Source: Elmis aenea (lineage: Eukaryota; Arthropoda; Insecta; Coleoptera; Elmidae). From it: 64,000 bases of DNA. The notes under the pieces were generated by a model. The model saw nothing but the letters and a program-made list of their open reading frames with translations. It did no database searches and was not told the DNA's origin. Location: positions 46,506,970-46,570,969 of the forward strand of contig OX393579.1 in assembly GCA_947652605.1 (NCBI GenBank), written 5' to 3'. The position numbers and the translations under genes were made by a program. Shown here piece after piece: positions 11,601 through 26,600 of the stretch (its first letter is position 1; each line of letters starts with the position of its first letter).

Positions 11601-14600
11601 GCACACGAGCAATAATATGGACAAGAAATAATTGAAGCAGAGTTGGATGGAACAATACATAAAACGAAAATTAGAAAAGCAGCAGGACATGACGGTATTT
11701 TACCTGAATTGATTTAGTACATAGGCAGGCGTAGATGGAAAGAACATGCTGCTAAGAATGGCATGGAAAATGAAGTTTGAGAAAAAAGAAGTAGAGGAAG
11801 ACCAATAATAAAATGGGAAAACAAAGTGAGGCAGACTAGAAGAAAAAGGAGTCAACTGGAGAGATGTGCCAAAGTTAGCCGATAATAGGCAGGTATGGAG
11901 AAACATAATCAAGACTAGGAAAACACCTCGCCACTAAAAGGTACAAGAGGAACTGAGTAAAAAGAGAAGAAAATCACACTGTTTTTGAGATATTTATTTT
12001 AGCTGGGACAACCTGTATGTAATGACTGAGTAAATAGTTTAAAAGACTTAGGTTTTTTAGAAAAATAAATTGCTATTTTTAAATTTTAAGTGCTTTCATA
12101 ATAAGAGTAGAATTATTTGCTGATTAATACTTACTTAACAATACTTTCTGACTGATGTCTTTTTAGTCTTGGAAGTGATCCTAAACTCTGCCGCAGCTGA
12201 GCGAATCTTTCCAGCAATCTTTGATGTAACGGTTGCACCCCTGCTGGTGCCAATTTACCATGCAGCACAAGACCAGACTCAAGAACCTACAGAAAAGCGT
12301 AAAATTTACGTACACCACGAAACCTTTAATTTTTGATGTTGAAATACCTGCACAGCGTCCATGATCAAACTTTTTAGCTTTACAACATGCATCATGTGTT
12401 CAGGGTATAACTTAGCGAATTCGGACGTGAAAAACGCTTGTTGATATTTACTAATTCCTCCTTGTACGTTGGCATCGATTATGCCTTGTAGTCTCATGGT
12501 AAATGGGTTGAGATTACGTTTTGGTTCTACTGTGTATACGTTTATAAGATGTTTAAGCTCTTTTTCGACGGATTCCATGGTTTCGCAAGCGTATTGGACT
12601 GGAGGTATTTCTTCTGTTTGTCTGCTTATGACTTCAAACCAACGTAAAATACCTGGGAGTGAACTTTCGGTCTCTAGAATGGTTCTATCAATCCAAAGAG
12701 TCTAAAAAAAGGCAATTTATGTAGTTTTCACGTTTTTTTTTCACAGTTCCATTTTAAAGGAATCAGTTACGATTTAAAAGGCCAAATATATTAAATTTTA
12801 CTTTTAGAATTTTAATGTCCTAGAAAGTCACAAAAAAAAATTTAACTTAATTTCGAAAACTCACATTTGCTGCTTTTGAACTCGTAAACTTTATTTTTTG
12901 AATCCCAGAATTTTAAAATCTGTCCCATATGGACATTCAGTAATTTGTATGAAGAAACTGATACATTGACATGCAAGAGATTGCCCATTGGGCACAATTA
13001 TGATCAGGGCTGGATTAACCAATAGACAATGGACAAAAAGGACAAATGTCTATGGCCCGTAATTCAGCCCCAGAAAAAATTGTAATTTATAATTAAGTCG
13101 CAAAATTCGCAAACACCCTCTATAAATGGAGCCGAAATGCAAACTTTTGTCAAGGGCATGATAAAGGGTTAATCTGGCAATGATTATGATTTTTAAACGC
13201 ACCATTAAGACTGTGAAACTCACAATTTTGTCTATTAACTTACACTGTCTGTATTTTAGACTCCAATTGGACCTTTTTAAGTAGCAATTTTGATTTTAAA
13301 AATTAATAATGTCTTGTGTAACTATTAAGAGAATAATATGTTCTAAAAGTTTCTTACTTTAATTTCGTTTTCTTTGTCTACAATGCCTTTATGTATAGGT
13401 CGATCACACTGAAATCGCCGCACATCATTGTAATGGTAAAATCGTGCTATTTTATCAGGTATTCCGTTTGCTAAAATAATCGGATTTGGTTCCGGGATAG
13501 GTTTTACATTGCTTATTTGGATAACTATAATAAATTAAGAAAAATATACGAATATAAAAAAATTATAACAACACATTATGTGCTTCATAAATACTAAGTT
13601 TTTTTAATAAACAAATATACAAGGTGTCCCACAAGGTATGCCTTCGCTAATTTTTGCATAAATCGAATGTTTAGGACCTAAATAAAACGTTTTTACCAAT
13701 AATAATTTTTTTCATGTGTCTCTTAATATACACGGAGTGAACAGCATGGGGGTCACTTAAACGGTAAGAGATACAGAGTTGATTAAATGGGTCAAAATGA
13801 TCTATGATTCAAGAGCAACTGTTCTATGAAAACAAAAACTCGAAAAAATCAATATTTTTTGCGTTATTGATAAAAAACAAAACACATCAGGTTATTAATG
13901 TTTCTTATAACTTGCTTAATTGAAATCACACTCAAAATATTATTCGACATTATTTGGGCACTTTTTGCGGAGATAGGAAATTTGTTAACAAATTTTATCT
14001 ATCTTCATTTGTTTTTGTTTTTTTAACATGAATTTTCTTATTTTAAATACGGCTGATGTTAAAATAACAAAAACAAATGCAGATAGAAAAAAATTGTTGA
14101 GAAATTTCAAATCTACGCAAAAAAGTGCCCAAATAATATTTTGAGTGTGATTTCAATTAAGAAAGTTATAAGCAGAAATTAAAAACCTGATGTGTTTTGT
14201 TTTTCATCAATAGTGCAAAAACTATTGAATTTTTTCCAGTTTTTTTTTCACAGAACACAGAACTTAAATCATAGATCATTTTGACCCATTTAACCAACTC
14301 TGTATCTTTTACCGTTTAAGAGATCCCCATGCTGTTCACTATATTTGGGACTTCCTGTATATGAAGGGACATATGAAAAAAATAATAATTGGTAAAAACG
14401 TTTTATTTAGGTCCTAAACATTCGATTTATGCAAAAATTAGCAAAGGCATACCTTGTGGGACACCCTGTAATTAAAGACAAAATGTAAAAAAAAAACTTT
14501 TTGCCCCAATCTCATTCAAGTGCGATAACTGGTTTTCATCAACTTATCTACAAATTATTGTACAAAGGACATTTCATTGTAACATTTTTTAAGTATATAA

Positions 14601-17600
14601 TATACAGGGTGTTTGAAATGCGAGTTTAAACATGGGGGTCTCGCATACTATAATAGCTAGATTATAGGTTTAAATTTGGCAAAGTTGCTAAATTTGGTGC
14701 TCATAAATTATCCAAAAAGAAATTAGAAATATCTCGAACGGTTTTCGAGAAAATTAGGAAAAACCGGAAAATACAAATTTTGAAAATCGTCTTTAACTTG
14801 TTTTAAATGTAAAAAATATTTCGAATATGTAAAAATATTGCCCAAGCAACTTTTTAAGCCGAATCAGATGGTAATCACAAATTTTTCCTAGGTCGATTCA
14901 TTTGTGTTGCACCCATAAAAAAAAAACAAAGTTGGTAGTCATAAAACAAAAACGAATCAACCTGGAAAAAATGAGTGATTACCATCCCATTTGGCTTGAA
15001 AAGTTGGTAAGGCCAAGTTTTTACACATTTGAAATATTTTAAACTCCAAACAAGTTAAAAATGATTTTCAAAAATCATGTTTTCCAATTTTTCCCAATTT
15101 TCTCGGATACCATTCAAGATATTTCCGATTTTTTTTTCAGATCATTAATGAACACCAAATTTAGCAACATTGCTAAAATTTAAACCTACACTCTAGCTAC
15201 TATAATAAGCGAGATTCCCATGTTTAAACTCGAATTTCAAACACCCTGTATGTGCTTGTTTTTTATGTATAAAACTATGGGGGGAATTTTACACTCTTAA
15301 TTAATTAAAAGGATACATTGTCCTTCAGAATTAATTATGGTGTCATCAGGTGGTGTATTTTTCATTAATATTTGAGCCGATGGAAATTCAGTTTGTAGTC
15401 GTTGAGTAAAAGCACCAATTCTTTCATATTCTAATCCCCTGTATATGAACTGTTTATTCTGAAAAAAACAAAACAACTACTATTAAATGGGGCACATTTA
15501 AATCAGCAGTTGAACTTCTGCTACGCTACTGTACATCAAATTACATACCCGAACGAACAGAGGAAAACTAAGTCCATAGAAACCAACCCTAAAGTATTCG
15601 GGTTCAGGACGGAGTTGCGTTAAGATATTGTCATAAAACTTGGCTTGATTTTTCAAGATATCGCTTAGTGCCTTATAATTAAACAATTGAGTCTCGTATA
15701 AGATCGCCAATTCCTTTAAAAGCGGAATTCCCTTCTCCCAACACTAAAAAATAATATTTAGTTTCTTCCTGAATTCTTTTAAATTCAATTTACCTTTCCT
15801 CTATCAAAATGATTAACTATTTGTAGATATAGCTTTTCTTTGACTTGATTTTCTTTCAGGCCATTGTAATTAGGATCTACAACAGGTGTAACGCTGTTCC
15901 AAGATAACTGATCAGTATACAACATCATGGTAAAACCGGCTTCCGTATAATTCTCGGCCGATAAATGAAGGTCGTGTAACTTGTAGATGTAACGTAGATA
16001 CATTTCTTTGCGATTAAACTCATTTTTATAAAAGTTCTGGAAAAACAAGCGTTGAGCACGATATTGTGTCGGTTCTTGGCGATTTAGTTACTTACGAGTA
16101 AGTTAAAGGTGCAAGACATTCTTTTGTCCCTGTTTTCGTCACCTTGAATCACACTACGATAATCTAGAAGTCGTTCTAATAAACGCGTAACTGAACTTAT
16201 GAAAGCCGCCCCACTGTCTTTCCATGTCGGATCTTCGGACTGCACTCTGTCCAATAAGCTATTTAAAAAAGAAAATTGTTTTGTTATCAACTCAATGTTT
16301 CTATATACAGAGTGTTACACTATATTTACTAATTTTTTTTGATCTTGTGAAATATAAGAGCTACAGACTTGGTTAAATGGATAAAAATTTGTGCCATTTC
16401 GAGTTGATTCAAAATTTCAAACAACCCAAACTGTTATGAAAATAAAGGAAAAAATTTGAATCTTTATTTACTGTTTAGTTTTTTTTTTTTTTTTTTAATG
16501 CGTATTTTTGTGTTTGTAAGAAACTGAACAGCAGCATTTGTTTTTTTGTATAATCGCACCCTGGCAAGAAAAGTGACACAACTCAAAAAGCCAACTTCAC
16601 TACAGTGGTGAGAAGTGACTGAGGCATTCACAATATTTTTTTGTAGATAATAAGCCAAAGTTCAAGGATTCTACTCAAACATTCACAAATTCTTAAACAT
16701 TTTAATTTTAAGTTTTATGATTACGTTTTTCCCACATACTGAATAATTTTTGTTTTTGAGTTGTGTCACTTGCCTTGCTGGGGTGCGATATCTTCAAATG
16801 TTATCCAGGCACTGGGCAACAATCATCTTTTTTTTCCTTATGATTTGACTAAATAAAAAACAACTGTTATGTGATGTATGGTTGCATTGAATATTATTTT
16901 TTCTATGTACTGCTGCAATGGAGGGACCATACAAATGAAAAAATTGACTATCACATAAAAAACATTTGAAGCTATATTAACAAACAAACCCACCATTTGA
17001 TTCTTCGAACCATAACTAAAAATATATATTTTTGTAGAATTGTCTCAATAAACTAAAACAAAAATGGAAGAAAACTAAAAAATCATATTTTTCCATGGAT
17101 TTTTGAAACAGTTAGGATTATTTTTAATTTGAAAATAGATCTGCAATTAGCTCAAAATTCTATACATTACCTACTGCTCATTTAATTGACTCTGTAGCTC
17201 TTATACTTACCAAAATCACAATAATTAATAAAAGTATAACACCTTGCATTAAAAAAGCTTAACGATTATAAAAATTACATTAATATCTGTTACTTGTGGT
17301 ACACTACTACATATGTTTACAAAAATATATGAGTAATGGTAAATCAAAATTTAGGGAAAGAAATACAACTAAATAAAATTTAAATAATTTTGTAACACTT
17401 CTATCTACACCACAAAAAGGAATACTAAACAAAACATAAGTTAAATAATTTTGTAACGCCACTAATAATATTAGAAAAATATATGTAACATATATAAGTT
17501 ACATACTTCTAAAAAAAAATAATTCACATATAGTACAGCTATGCGTAGCAAATTCAAACGTTTTATTAAATACAAAACAACAAACTTACACTGCACTTAA

Positions 17601-20600
17601 GTGTTCCCTGTTTTGTAAGCAAGCATGAAATATTAAAAAGACTGTTTGAACATTTAATATTATGGACAAATTGTACAAAACAATACAATAAAGACAGCTA
17701 TAATCAAGATTTACATTAAAAAAATTAACAGGTTCTCTAAAGTAATGTAACTTTCTACTTATTCTTTTGGTTTAAAAGTGTTGTACATAAAAATATTTTA
17801 TACCAGCCTAATTTTCCTTTTAATTTTAGTTTTTATTAACTATAACTACAAAATTTAAAACTGAAATGCATATTCAAGTATTTATTTCTAGTACAATTAA
17901 TTTGTTCAGTACTATAACAACATTGACCTGGGTCCCAGAGTACAAAAGCACAAAAAGTTTCTTTACTACTTTAACATAAATTTTGGCAGTTTGTAAAACC
18001 ATATTGAACATCATTTACTGATTTTATGAATAAATGCATGAATTTTTGAGTGATTAAATTATTAATATAAATCAGTAGAATCCTTCGTGAAAAATATATA
18101 ACTGAATTTTAGCTACGAATATTTATATTAGAATTTATTACAAATGATTAATACAAAGAAAAAAGAAAAGAGGCCAAGTTCGCAGTAAGGGAAGCAAAGG
18201 AAAAATCATGGATAAAGTTTGGGCAGAACATGAAAGAGAATTTCAATGAGAATTTAAAGTTGTTCTATGGCACCTTAAAACAGCTAAGAAAGATAAAAGA
18301 ATATGGATAGAAAAACATAAGAGATAAAAATGGAAACATAATTACGGATAAGGAAAAAATAATGGATAGATGGAGACAATACTTTAAAGAGCTAGCAGAG
18401 ACAGATGAAATAAACTTAAGATACAAAGTAACAAATGTAAGATATCAGGGGATAACAAAAATTACAATGGAAGAATTAGAGAAATCAATAGCAACATTAA
18501 AGATAGGAAAAGCTGCAAAAATGGTATTACACTGGAAATGATTAAATACATGGAAGAATTAGGGAAAGAAGCACTAAGGGCTCTATTGAACGAAGTAATA
18601 GAATCAAGAAAAGTACCAAAGGATTGGAACACTGGAATAATCCTACCATTTTACAAGAAACGGGACAAAAGGGATAGAAACAAGTTACTTATTAGTCTAA
18701 GACTAGAGTAACGTTTTTTTAAATTCTTAAGAGAAAATACTGGCAAGAGTAATGGAAGGCAGACTAAAAGAAAAAATAGAAAGCACACTAGAAGAATCCC
18801 AATACGGTTTCAGAAGAGGAAGGAGTATACAAGACCCAGTCTTTTAGGACAAACAATCGAAAAGAGCTTAACAAAAAACAAGGAAATACATTTATGTTTG
18901 TAAGACTTAGAAAAAGCATTCGATAAAATCAAAAGAAGAGACGTATTGAGGGGCCTAAGAAGGAAGGAAAGAGAAATAGAAACAATCACATTTTTTGGAA
19001 ATAGAGAAGTCCCAAAACGAACAAAAGTGGAAGTGGTCAAAAAAATAGTAACTCCGGTACTTTTATACGGAAGTGAAACGTGGACACTCACAAATAAAAA
19101 TAGTGGCCGAGTGAATGCAGCAGAAATGAGATTTCTAAGAAAAATCCAAGGAAAAACAAAAAAAGATAGAATCAGAAATTAACAATTAAAGATAAAATCA
19201 GTTGAAACAAAAATACAAGAAAGGCAGCTGGGATGGTCGGGTCACATTTATAGGATGAAAGAAGAAAGTTTAACCAGAAAAGCCTATGAAGCAAGATCAC
19301 AGGGAAAAAACAAAAGAGGTAGACCAAGAAAAACCTGGCTAGACGAAGTTAAAAAAGCAGCAATGGATAGAAACATCAAATGGCAAGACATAAAAAAAGC
19401 TAGAGAGAAAAACATGAAAAAAAGTCAGCACAACACAACTGAACAGTCCTACACCTAACAGTAATAGGACTTATGGCTAAATAAAAATAAATGATTAACG
19501 TACTTACATTGTATTAAATAATCGCCGATACTCATCATCACCTTTGTTTTCTGAAATTAATATATCTAATTTATCTATTAATTCACTTTCAACTTGTTTA
19601 AAATTTCCTCTAGCTTTCTGTTCTGATTCCATCATATCGAAGAAGATATGCAAAGTCGCTTTCCTTAATTCTATTTCTGGTACAAGAGTCACTTCCAAAA
19701 ACGGACCAACCATGGATGGTATGAAATGGAGTTTGTTATCACCTGAATGCAAATTAATACTTACAAAAGTTGGTTAAGGTTTTAAGTCACAACTTACCGA
19801 GCTGTGACCACATCGATAGAATTTGGAAACCCATCAGTACACGCATATCTCCATATTTCTCTATAATTTTTTCTCGTTTAACTTCGGAAAATTGTTCTAA
19901 TTGGAGAGACTGTTGCGTTAAGTAACTTACAGCTAAGTTGAAATAATTTGTCCAAAGCTACAAAGTAATCAAAAATTCGTTTTTGAAACTAAAAGTCGTA
20001 CCAAAAAAATCATTAAATACCTCTTTATCAAAATAAGCCCCTCGATTGTCTAGGAATGTAAATGCTAAAGGTTGTGCTAGTTCTTGTAATGCTTTTAACA
20101 TGACGTTATTTGCTACCATCTTGATAATTAACCAGTCTGGAGGGTAAACCTCTTGTTTTACTAATTCACGGAAGACTAGAAATACACGCATCAAAAAATC
20201 TTTAAGGGGTTTTCGATCATGAATTAACAATGATTCCCATAATCTTTTATAGTGATCTTCATCTAATAATTGTAATAATCCAATTAAACAGGCTACGAGA
20301 CGTCCCTGTAAAGAATATAATTTCTCATTAGATTAAAAAAATATATTTAAAATTACTATCACAGTATTAAAATTAGAGATTTGAAAACAAAAAGAAAACT
20401 CAGTTCAGTTTCATTCAAATATGTTTATACTGCCTGGGGCTTCTGAGGAGCCTCTTCAAGCTAAAATGTAGCCCAAAGAAACACCTAGCATCAATTTAAA
20501 AAAAAATTAATAGAAATGCTGTGGATTTGATCTTGTGAAAAAAAGTTATAATTTGGGCAAAAAACATCAACGAAATAAAAGGAATAACAGTTTAAGAAAT

Positions 20601-23600
20601 AGGTTGTTGAGAACTGTTTTTCAGTTTATGGTTTAATGGCTGTCTTAAATTACTCAGTGGAGTTGCTAAATATTGTTTTTTATGGCCTAGTGCAGTGTTT
20701 CTCAAAGTGTAGTCTGTGGACCCCTGGAGGTCCTCGAATTCTTCTGAAGGGGTCCCCGAACCTTTTCATAATGTTCAAATATCATCCAAATTTAGTTTTC
20801 AGGCCAGAAGAAAACAAAAATATTGTCTACAAAACAATTCATTGGGGTCCTCTGTAAGTATTTAATTTTGAAAGGGCTCCTCACAGCAAAAAGTTTGAGA
20901 AACACTGACATATTTACCATGATATTTGAGTAATACTTACAAAATGTTGTTTGTAGTTTATTAATACAATATTTAAAATTTCTAATGCTTTTGAATTTCT
21001 GATGATTTTCATTTCATAATACTTGCAAAATATGATTGTTTTTCGCCTATTTTTGGAATATTTTAAAGTTTTAATGATGAACAACTTGTAACAATCACAA
21101 ATATTGTTATTTGTGGCCTATTAGTACAATATTTTAAATTGCTAGTATTTATTAATTTGTAATACCTGCAAAATATTGTTTATGGTCTATTAGATGACTA
21201 TTTTGAGTTTTTAATAATTATTAATTGGTAATATTTGCAAAATACTGTTGTTTGTGGCCTACAAGTTCAATCTCTTACATTTCTAATCATTACTAGTTTG
21301 TATTATTTGTAAACTATTGTTGTCTGTGGCCCATTAGGTCGTCAGTTTAAATAAGATTCTGTAATCTTCGCAAAATATTGTTGTTTGTGGCCTTAGGTCA
21401 CTATTTTGAATTTTAATGATTATTAGTTGGTGATATTTGCAAACTATTCTTGTTTGTGGCCGATAAGGTTGCTATTTTGAATTTTTAATCATTACTGGTT
21501 TGTATTATTTGTAAAATATTGTTGTTTGTGGCCTTGGGTCGCTATTTGGAATTTTTAATGATTATTAATTTGTAATATTTGCAAAATATTATTGTTTGTG
21601 GCCTAGTAGTTCAATCTCTTACATTTCTAATCATTACTAGTTTGTATTATTTGTAAAATATTGTTGTCTGTGGCCCATTAGGTCGTCAGTTTAAATTAGA
21701 TACTGTAATCTTCGCAAAATATTGTTGTTTGTGGCCTTAGGTCACTATTTTGAATTTTAATGATTATTAGTTGGTGATATTTGCAAACTATTCTTGTTTG
21801 TGGCCGATAAGCTTGCTATTTTTAATCATTACTGGTTTGTATTATTTGTAAAATATTGTTGTATGTGGCCTTGGGTCGCTATTTGGAATTTTTAATGATT
21901 ATTAATTTGTAATATTTGCAAAATATTGTTTGTGGCCTAGTAGTTCAATCTCTTAAATTTCTAATCATTTCTAGTTTGTAGTATTTGCAAAATATTGTTG
22001 TTTGTGGTCAATATGGTCTTTATTTTAAATTTCTTATGATTATTATTAGTTTGTAATATTTGCAAACTATTGTTATTTGTGGCCGATAAGGTTTGTATTT
22101 TGAATTTCTAATGATTATTCATTTGTAATATTTGCAAAATATTGTTGTTTGAGGCTTTAGGTCCTTATTTTGAGTTTTTAATAATTATTAATTTGTAATA
22201 TTTGCAAAATACTGTTATTTGTGGCCTTAGGTCCTTATTTTGAATTTTTAATAATTATTAATTTGTAATATTTGCAAAATACTGTTGTTTGTGGCCTTAG
22301 GTCCTTATTTTGAATTTTAATTATTATTAATTTGTAATATTTGCAAAACATTGTTGTTTGTGGTCTATTAGTTCAATATTTTGAATTTTTCACCATTATT
22401 AAGTTGTGATACTTGCAAAATATTGTTGCTTTTTGCGTACTATTTCAAGATTTTAAATTTCTAATGATTATTACGACGTTTAGATGCAATTTGGATACTT
22501 AAAAATGGAATTTTTGGAATTCTTGATACAGGTACTGTAGCTTCATAATGTAAACCACTCTTTTATTTGGTTAATATTAATAATAATGATTTAAAATAAT
22601 AAAGTTGCCTTAATAATTAAAATTAAAACTCACTATAACTGTTGTGCTTTTGTCGATTATTACAAATACAGTCTGGATCAAAACTTCAAATATCGTAATA
22701 CACAATGTGTCGACATCATGTTGTGTGCAGTTATTAATTTTCCCCAGTTCATCACACTGCCTGCGTTGTTTAAATAAGAATGATAATATTTCACCCAGTA
22801 TTTCTGTACAAAGTCGAAGCTCATCCCTATGCATCAGGTGATATCGAAGATGTTTACAAGCATTTGCTAGTAACATATTCCGAGATTCTACAACAAATAT
22901 ACATTCAAGATAACTCATACATAAAACAACAGACACTTTTGGATACTAACATTGTTATACTTTGAGTTTGAAGCTAGAAACTTTCTAATCCAACTCTATT
23001 AATTAACACTTACCATCATCTTGAAACAGTCTGCTCATAACTAAGTTCTTAACTGCAATTAATTTAGCTTGCACTAGCTGTGCCGGTAGTTCTTGGGGAA
23101 GCGAGGCAAGTAAAGCAACTGCAAGTTGTGTAACTTCTATAGGTGCCAATACATCTATTAATTGCTCGTACACTGCACTGATCGAATGTAAAAGTGCCAC
23201 CTAATAGCAATAATAACCAGTTTTGTATTAAATTCTAATCAAATTTTAATTTTTTTTACCTGTGTTGATATTATTGTTGGTGTAGTTTTTCCCAACATGG
23301 TGTTCAGAGAAGAAAATACGCTGTACAAGTCCCTGCGGAAGCTATCCTCAAACTGGCCCCCTGTTGCTCGGGAAAAGAGCATGCGGCTTTGGATTATTAG
23401 TTTAAAAATGTATTCTAAACTTTTAAAGCACTTTTGTATTGGCTCCTGTTTGTCTGTGGATGCTACCCAGTCTGCACAATGTTGGACACTCGTCAGCAAA
23501 CCTCTGTAAAAAAATTATGTTTATACAGGTGTTGCCAGTTCATAATACAAACATAAAACAATGCTTGCTTGGCCCTTGTCTGGCATGATAAATATTTTTC

Positions 23601-26600
23601 TAAAGCTAATGAATATTTAAAAAATCATCAATCACAATATTTTGGTAACTCTGGTTATTACAGGATGGGCCATAAATTGCATAGGAGTTAAAACATTCAA
23701 TTACTTTTCCTTAATATGAAATTAAACTATTCTTTTTGGGATCAACTTTGATGTCCCTAAAATTATGTTGTTCTGTCTCCTCGCAAATTCTTGCTCTTTT
23801 GAGTGAATTTTCATAAGATGGCGTAAATTTTCTTCTATTATTGTTTCAATTCCCATTCAAATGTTTTTTTTATTACTCTTGAATGATTACTGGTGTATTT
23901 GTATGTACTTTCTCCTTCAGATATTCCTAGAGACAAACGAGGAGACCATTAAATTTCTTAGCATCTGGAAATTATTAGTTTTTCAAAAGTTTTTCTAAGA
24001 AGTGTGACCTGTAGCTCCATCTTGCTGAAACCATATCACTGAAGTATTGACCAGCTTTGGCACCAAGAAATTATTTTATCCTGAGGAATATGTCTGGGAT
24101 ATTCACCTCATCAGAAAAGAGAATTCTGTTCGTAAACAAACCTCTTTAAATGAAAATGAACCTCATTGCATGAGTAAGAGTTTGCTAAGAGGCACAAGGG
24201 GATCTGAACGACATACAAGATAAATTTAAACATAATTTAAACTTTGTAATTAATACAGTTTAAACAAGTTGCTGTATGTTTTAACTCTTATGTAACTTAA
24301 TAGTTCACCCCAAACACCTAGTACGAGAGCAAACTTAATTTTTTTGAAGACAAATAAATTAGATGTATTACATTGTGTACTGGGTGATTCAAATTCGAGG
24401 GAGACCATGGGGATCTCGCTTGTTACTGAAGATAGAGGGTAGGTTTAAATTTGGCAAAGGTGCTAAATATTATGCTCATCAATAATATCAAAACAGATTT
24501 GAAATATCTACAACTGTTTTTAAAAAAATTGAAAAAAACTGAAAAAATTACTTTTTGTTTTTTTGCTATAACTTTTTTATTTATAATTTCTTTTAAATCT
24601 GTAAAAACTTTTACATGGCCACTTTTTATTTTACTTTTGGTGCCATCAATCTTTTGCTGTGCCGATTCCATTTTGTTTTATAGGTACTAACTTTTTAATT
24701 TCTTATGGGCGACAAACTTGATTTTCATCTAGTTCACTAGAACTTTTTTTCTAATTTCAAAAATGTATTACATGATTAAGTTATTTACATAAACAACGTA
24801 TTTATTTGAAAAAAAAAGGTTTACATTTATTTAACATATCTAATAACCAGATGAAAATCAAGTTTGTCACCAATAAGAAATTAAAAGGTTAGGACCTATA
24901 AAACAAAACGGAATTGGCACAGCAAAAAATTGATGGTACCATTAAAAGTAAAATAAAAAGTGACCATGTAAAAGTTTTTACAGATAAAAATTAAATAAAT
25001 AAATAAAAAAGTTATAGCAAAAAACAAAAAGTAATTTTTTCAGTTTTTTTCAATTTTTTTAAAAACAGTTGAAGATATTTTAAATCTGTTTTAATATTAC
25101 TGATGAGCATAAAATTTAGCACCTTTGCCAAATTTGAACCTACCCTCTTATCTTCAGTAAATAAGCGAGATCCCCATAGTCGCCCTCGAATTTGAATCAT
25201 CCTGTATGTATAAATTAGATGATATTTTATTTTTTGTCATTATCTAGTTAAGCACATTTTTGTAAAAACTTTTAAAACATTACATTTAGAAAAAATTGTT
25301 TTTATAGATGAGGAATAAAAATAACAGACAGGAAAATCGAATGTAGATTCAAATTGAATATAAAACATTATTAAAAATACTCTCTCAACTTTTTTAAGCA
25401 TCTGAATTATTGATTGAAATATGTGAATATACAGGGTGTGTATAAATTGGCGGAAGCGCTACACCTGACGATGTTCTTCGTAAAATTCTAAGTCGAAAAT
25501 CTTGATACAAAAATGTTGTACCATTCTTCCTATGGCCTCAGGAACCATTTAAAGAAAAAAAAAAAATTGCCAACATTGCATACATTGATTTGCGTTTGGA
25601 CATTTTTTTATCAGCAATTTTTACTTAGGTACTTACAATTTTTGTTTGAACTGAAGGCCTTCAGTTCGTAAACATAGCTGCAAACTTTTGGGTATTGTAA
25701 AACACAAACTAGAAATAATTACGAGAAAAACAGAGATGACAGCTAATGACAATGTTGCCATATGTATTATTTTCATTCAAATCAGTGATTTACATATTTT
25801 CAACACCAATTTTTGAAAGGAAGAACACAATATCTAGGAAAAAATACTATTCGAAATTTATTTTTATTCCAAATTGCAGCCTTTTCATTTGCAAGTATTA
25901 AATAATAACGCTTATTAAAGGACTAAATGTCAAAACTTTGAGGACCTCTTGCAGACACATCGAGCAAGGTACAACATTTTCGTATTAAGATTTTCGACTT
26001 AGAATTTTACGAAGAACATCGCCACGTGTAGCGCTTCCGCCAATTTCTACACACCCTGTATAATATTAATAAGAAGTATTTAGATCAAAAATTAAATTAA
26101 GTTAAGCCACAGGAAATTTTTACTGCCTTAATTCCATTTTAAAAGGCGAATTACTAGTTTCTACGCTCACCAGTATTCACAAAATTTTACAAAATACCAA
26201 AAAAAAGGTTAAATAAATGTTATTGAATCTAATGTACTTACTTATAGACTAAGGCTGCTGCAAAATGCTCCTTTATGTATACATCCAAAACTGGTTTAAA
26301 GTGTTGGAATTTCGATTCATCTAATAAACTAAAAATTGATACTAATACATGAAAAACTAAGCCGCTATGTAGAGTAGAATTTCCATCTTCAGTAGAAAAA
26401 AGTGCGAACAGAGCATCCAAAACGTCCTGTAGAAATTTAACGAGTTCTTCATCCCCTAATCTTAAGACCCTCTGAAGAGAATCTTGTATTCTTTCCGGAT
26501 GTGACTTCCAGCGAAGCAAAGACAAAAGATCGACTGAAAACAAAACACAATCAACACTTCTCGTCCTTCTTTTATTTTTTGGTGTAATTACCGTTTTGAG

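Noticed and set aside
11059..11912. Several leucine/phenylalanine-rich minus frames (11059, 11159, 11700)
   Set aside because: They are antisense shadows of the lysine-rich LINE on the plus strand.
18810..19091. Minus frame of 93 codons
   Set aside because: Antisense of the LINE; a similar antisense frame appears at 39053-39307 in the sister copy.
20930..22480. CRISPR-like array
   Set aside because: Units are contiguous and diverged without unique spacers, and the host is clearly a eukaryote; it is a minisatellite.
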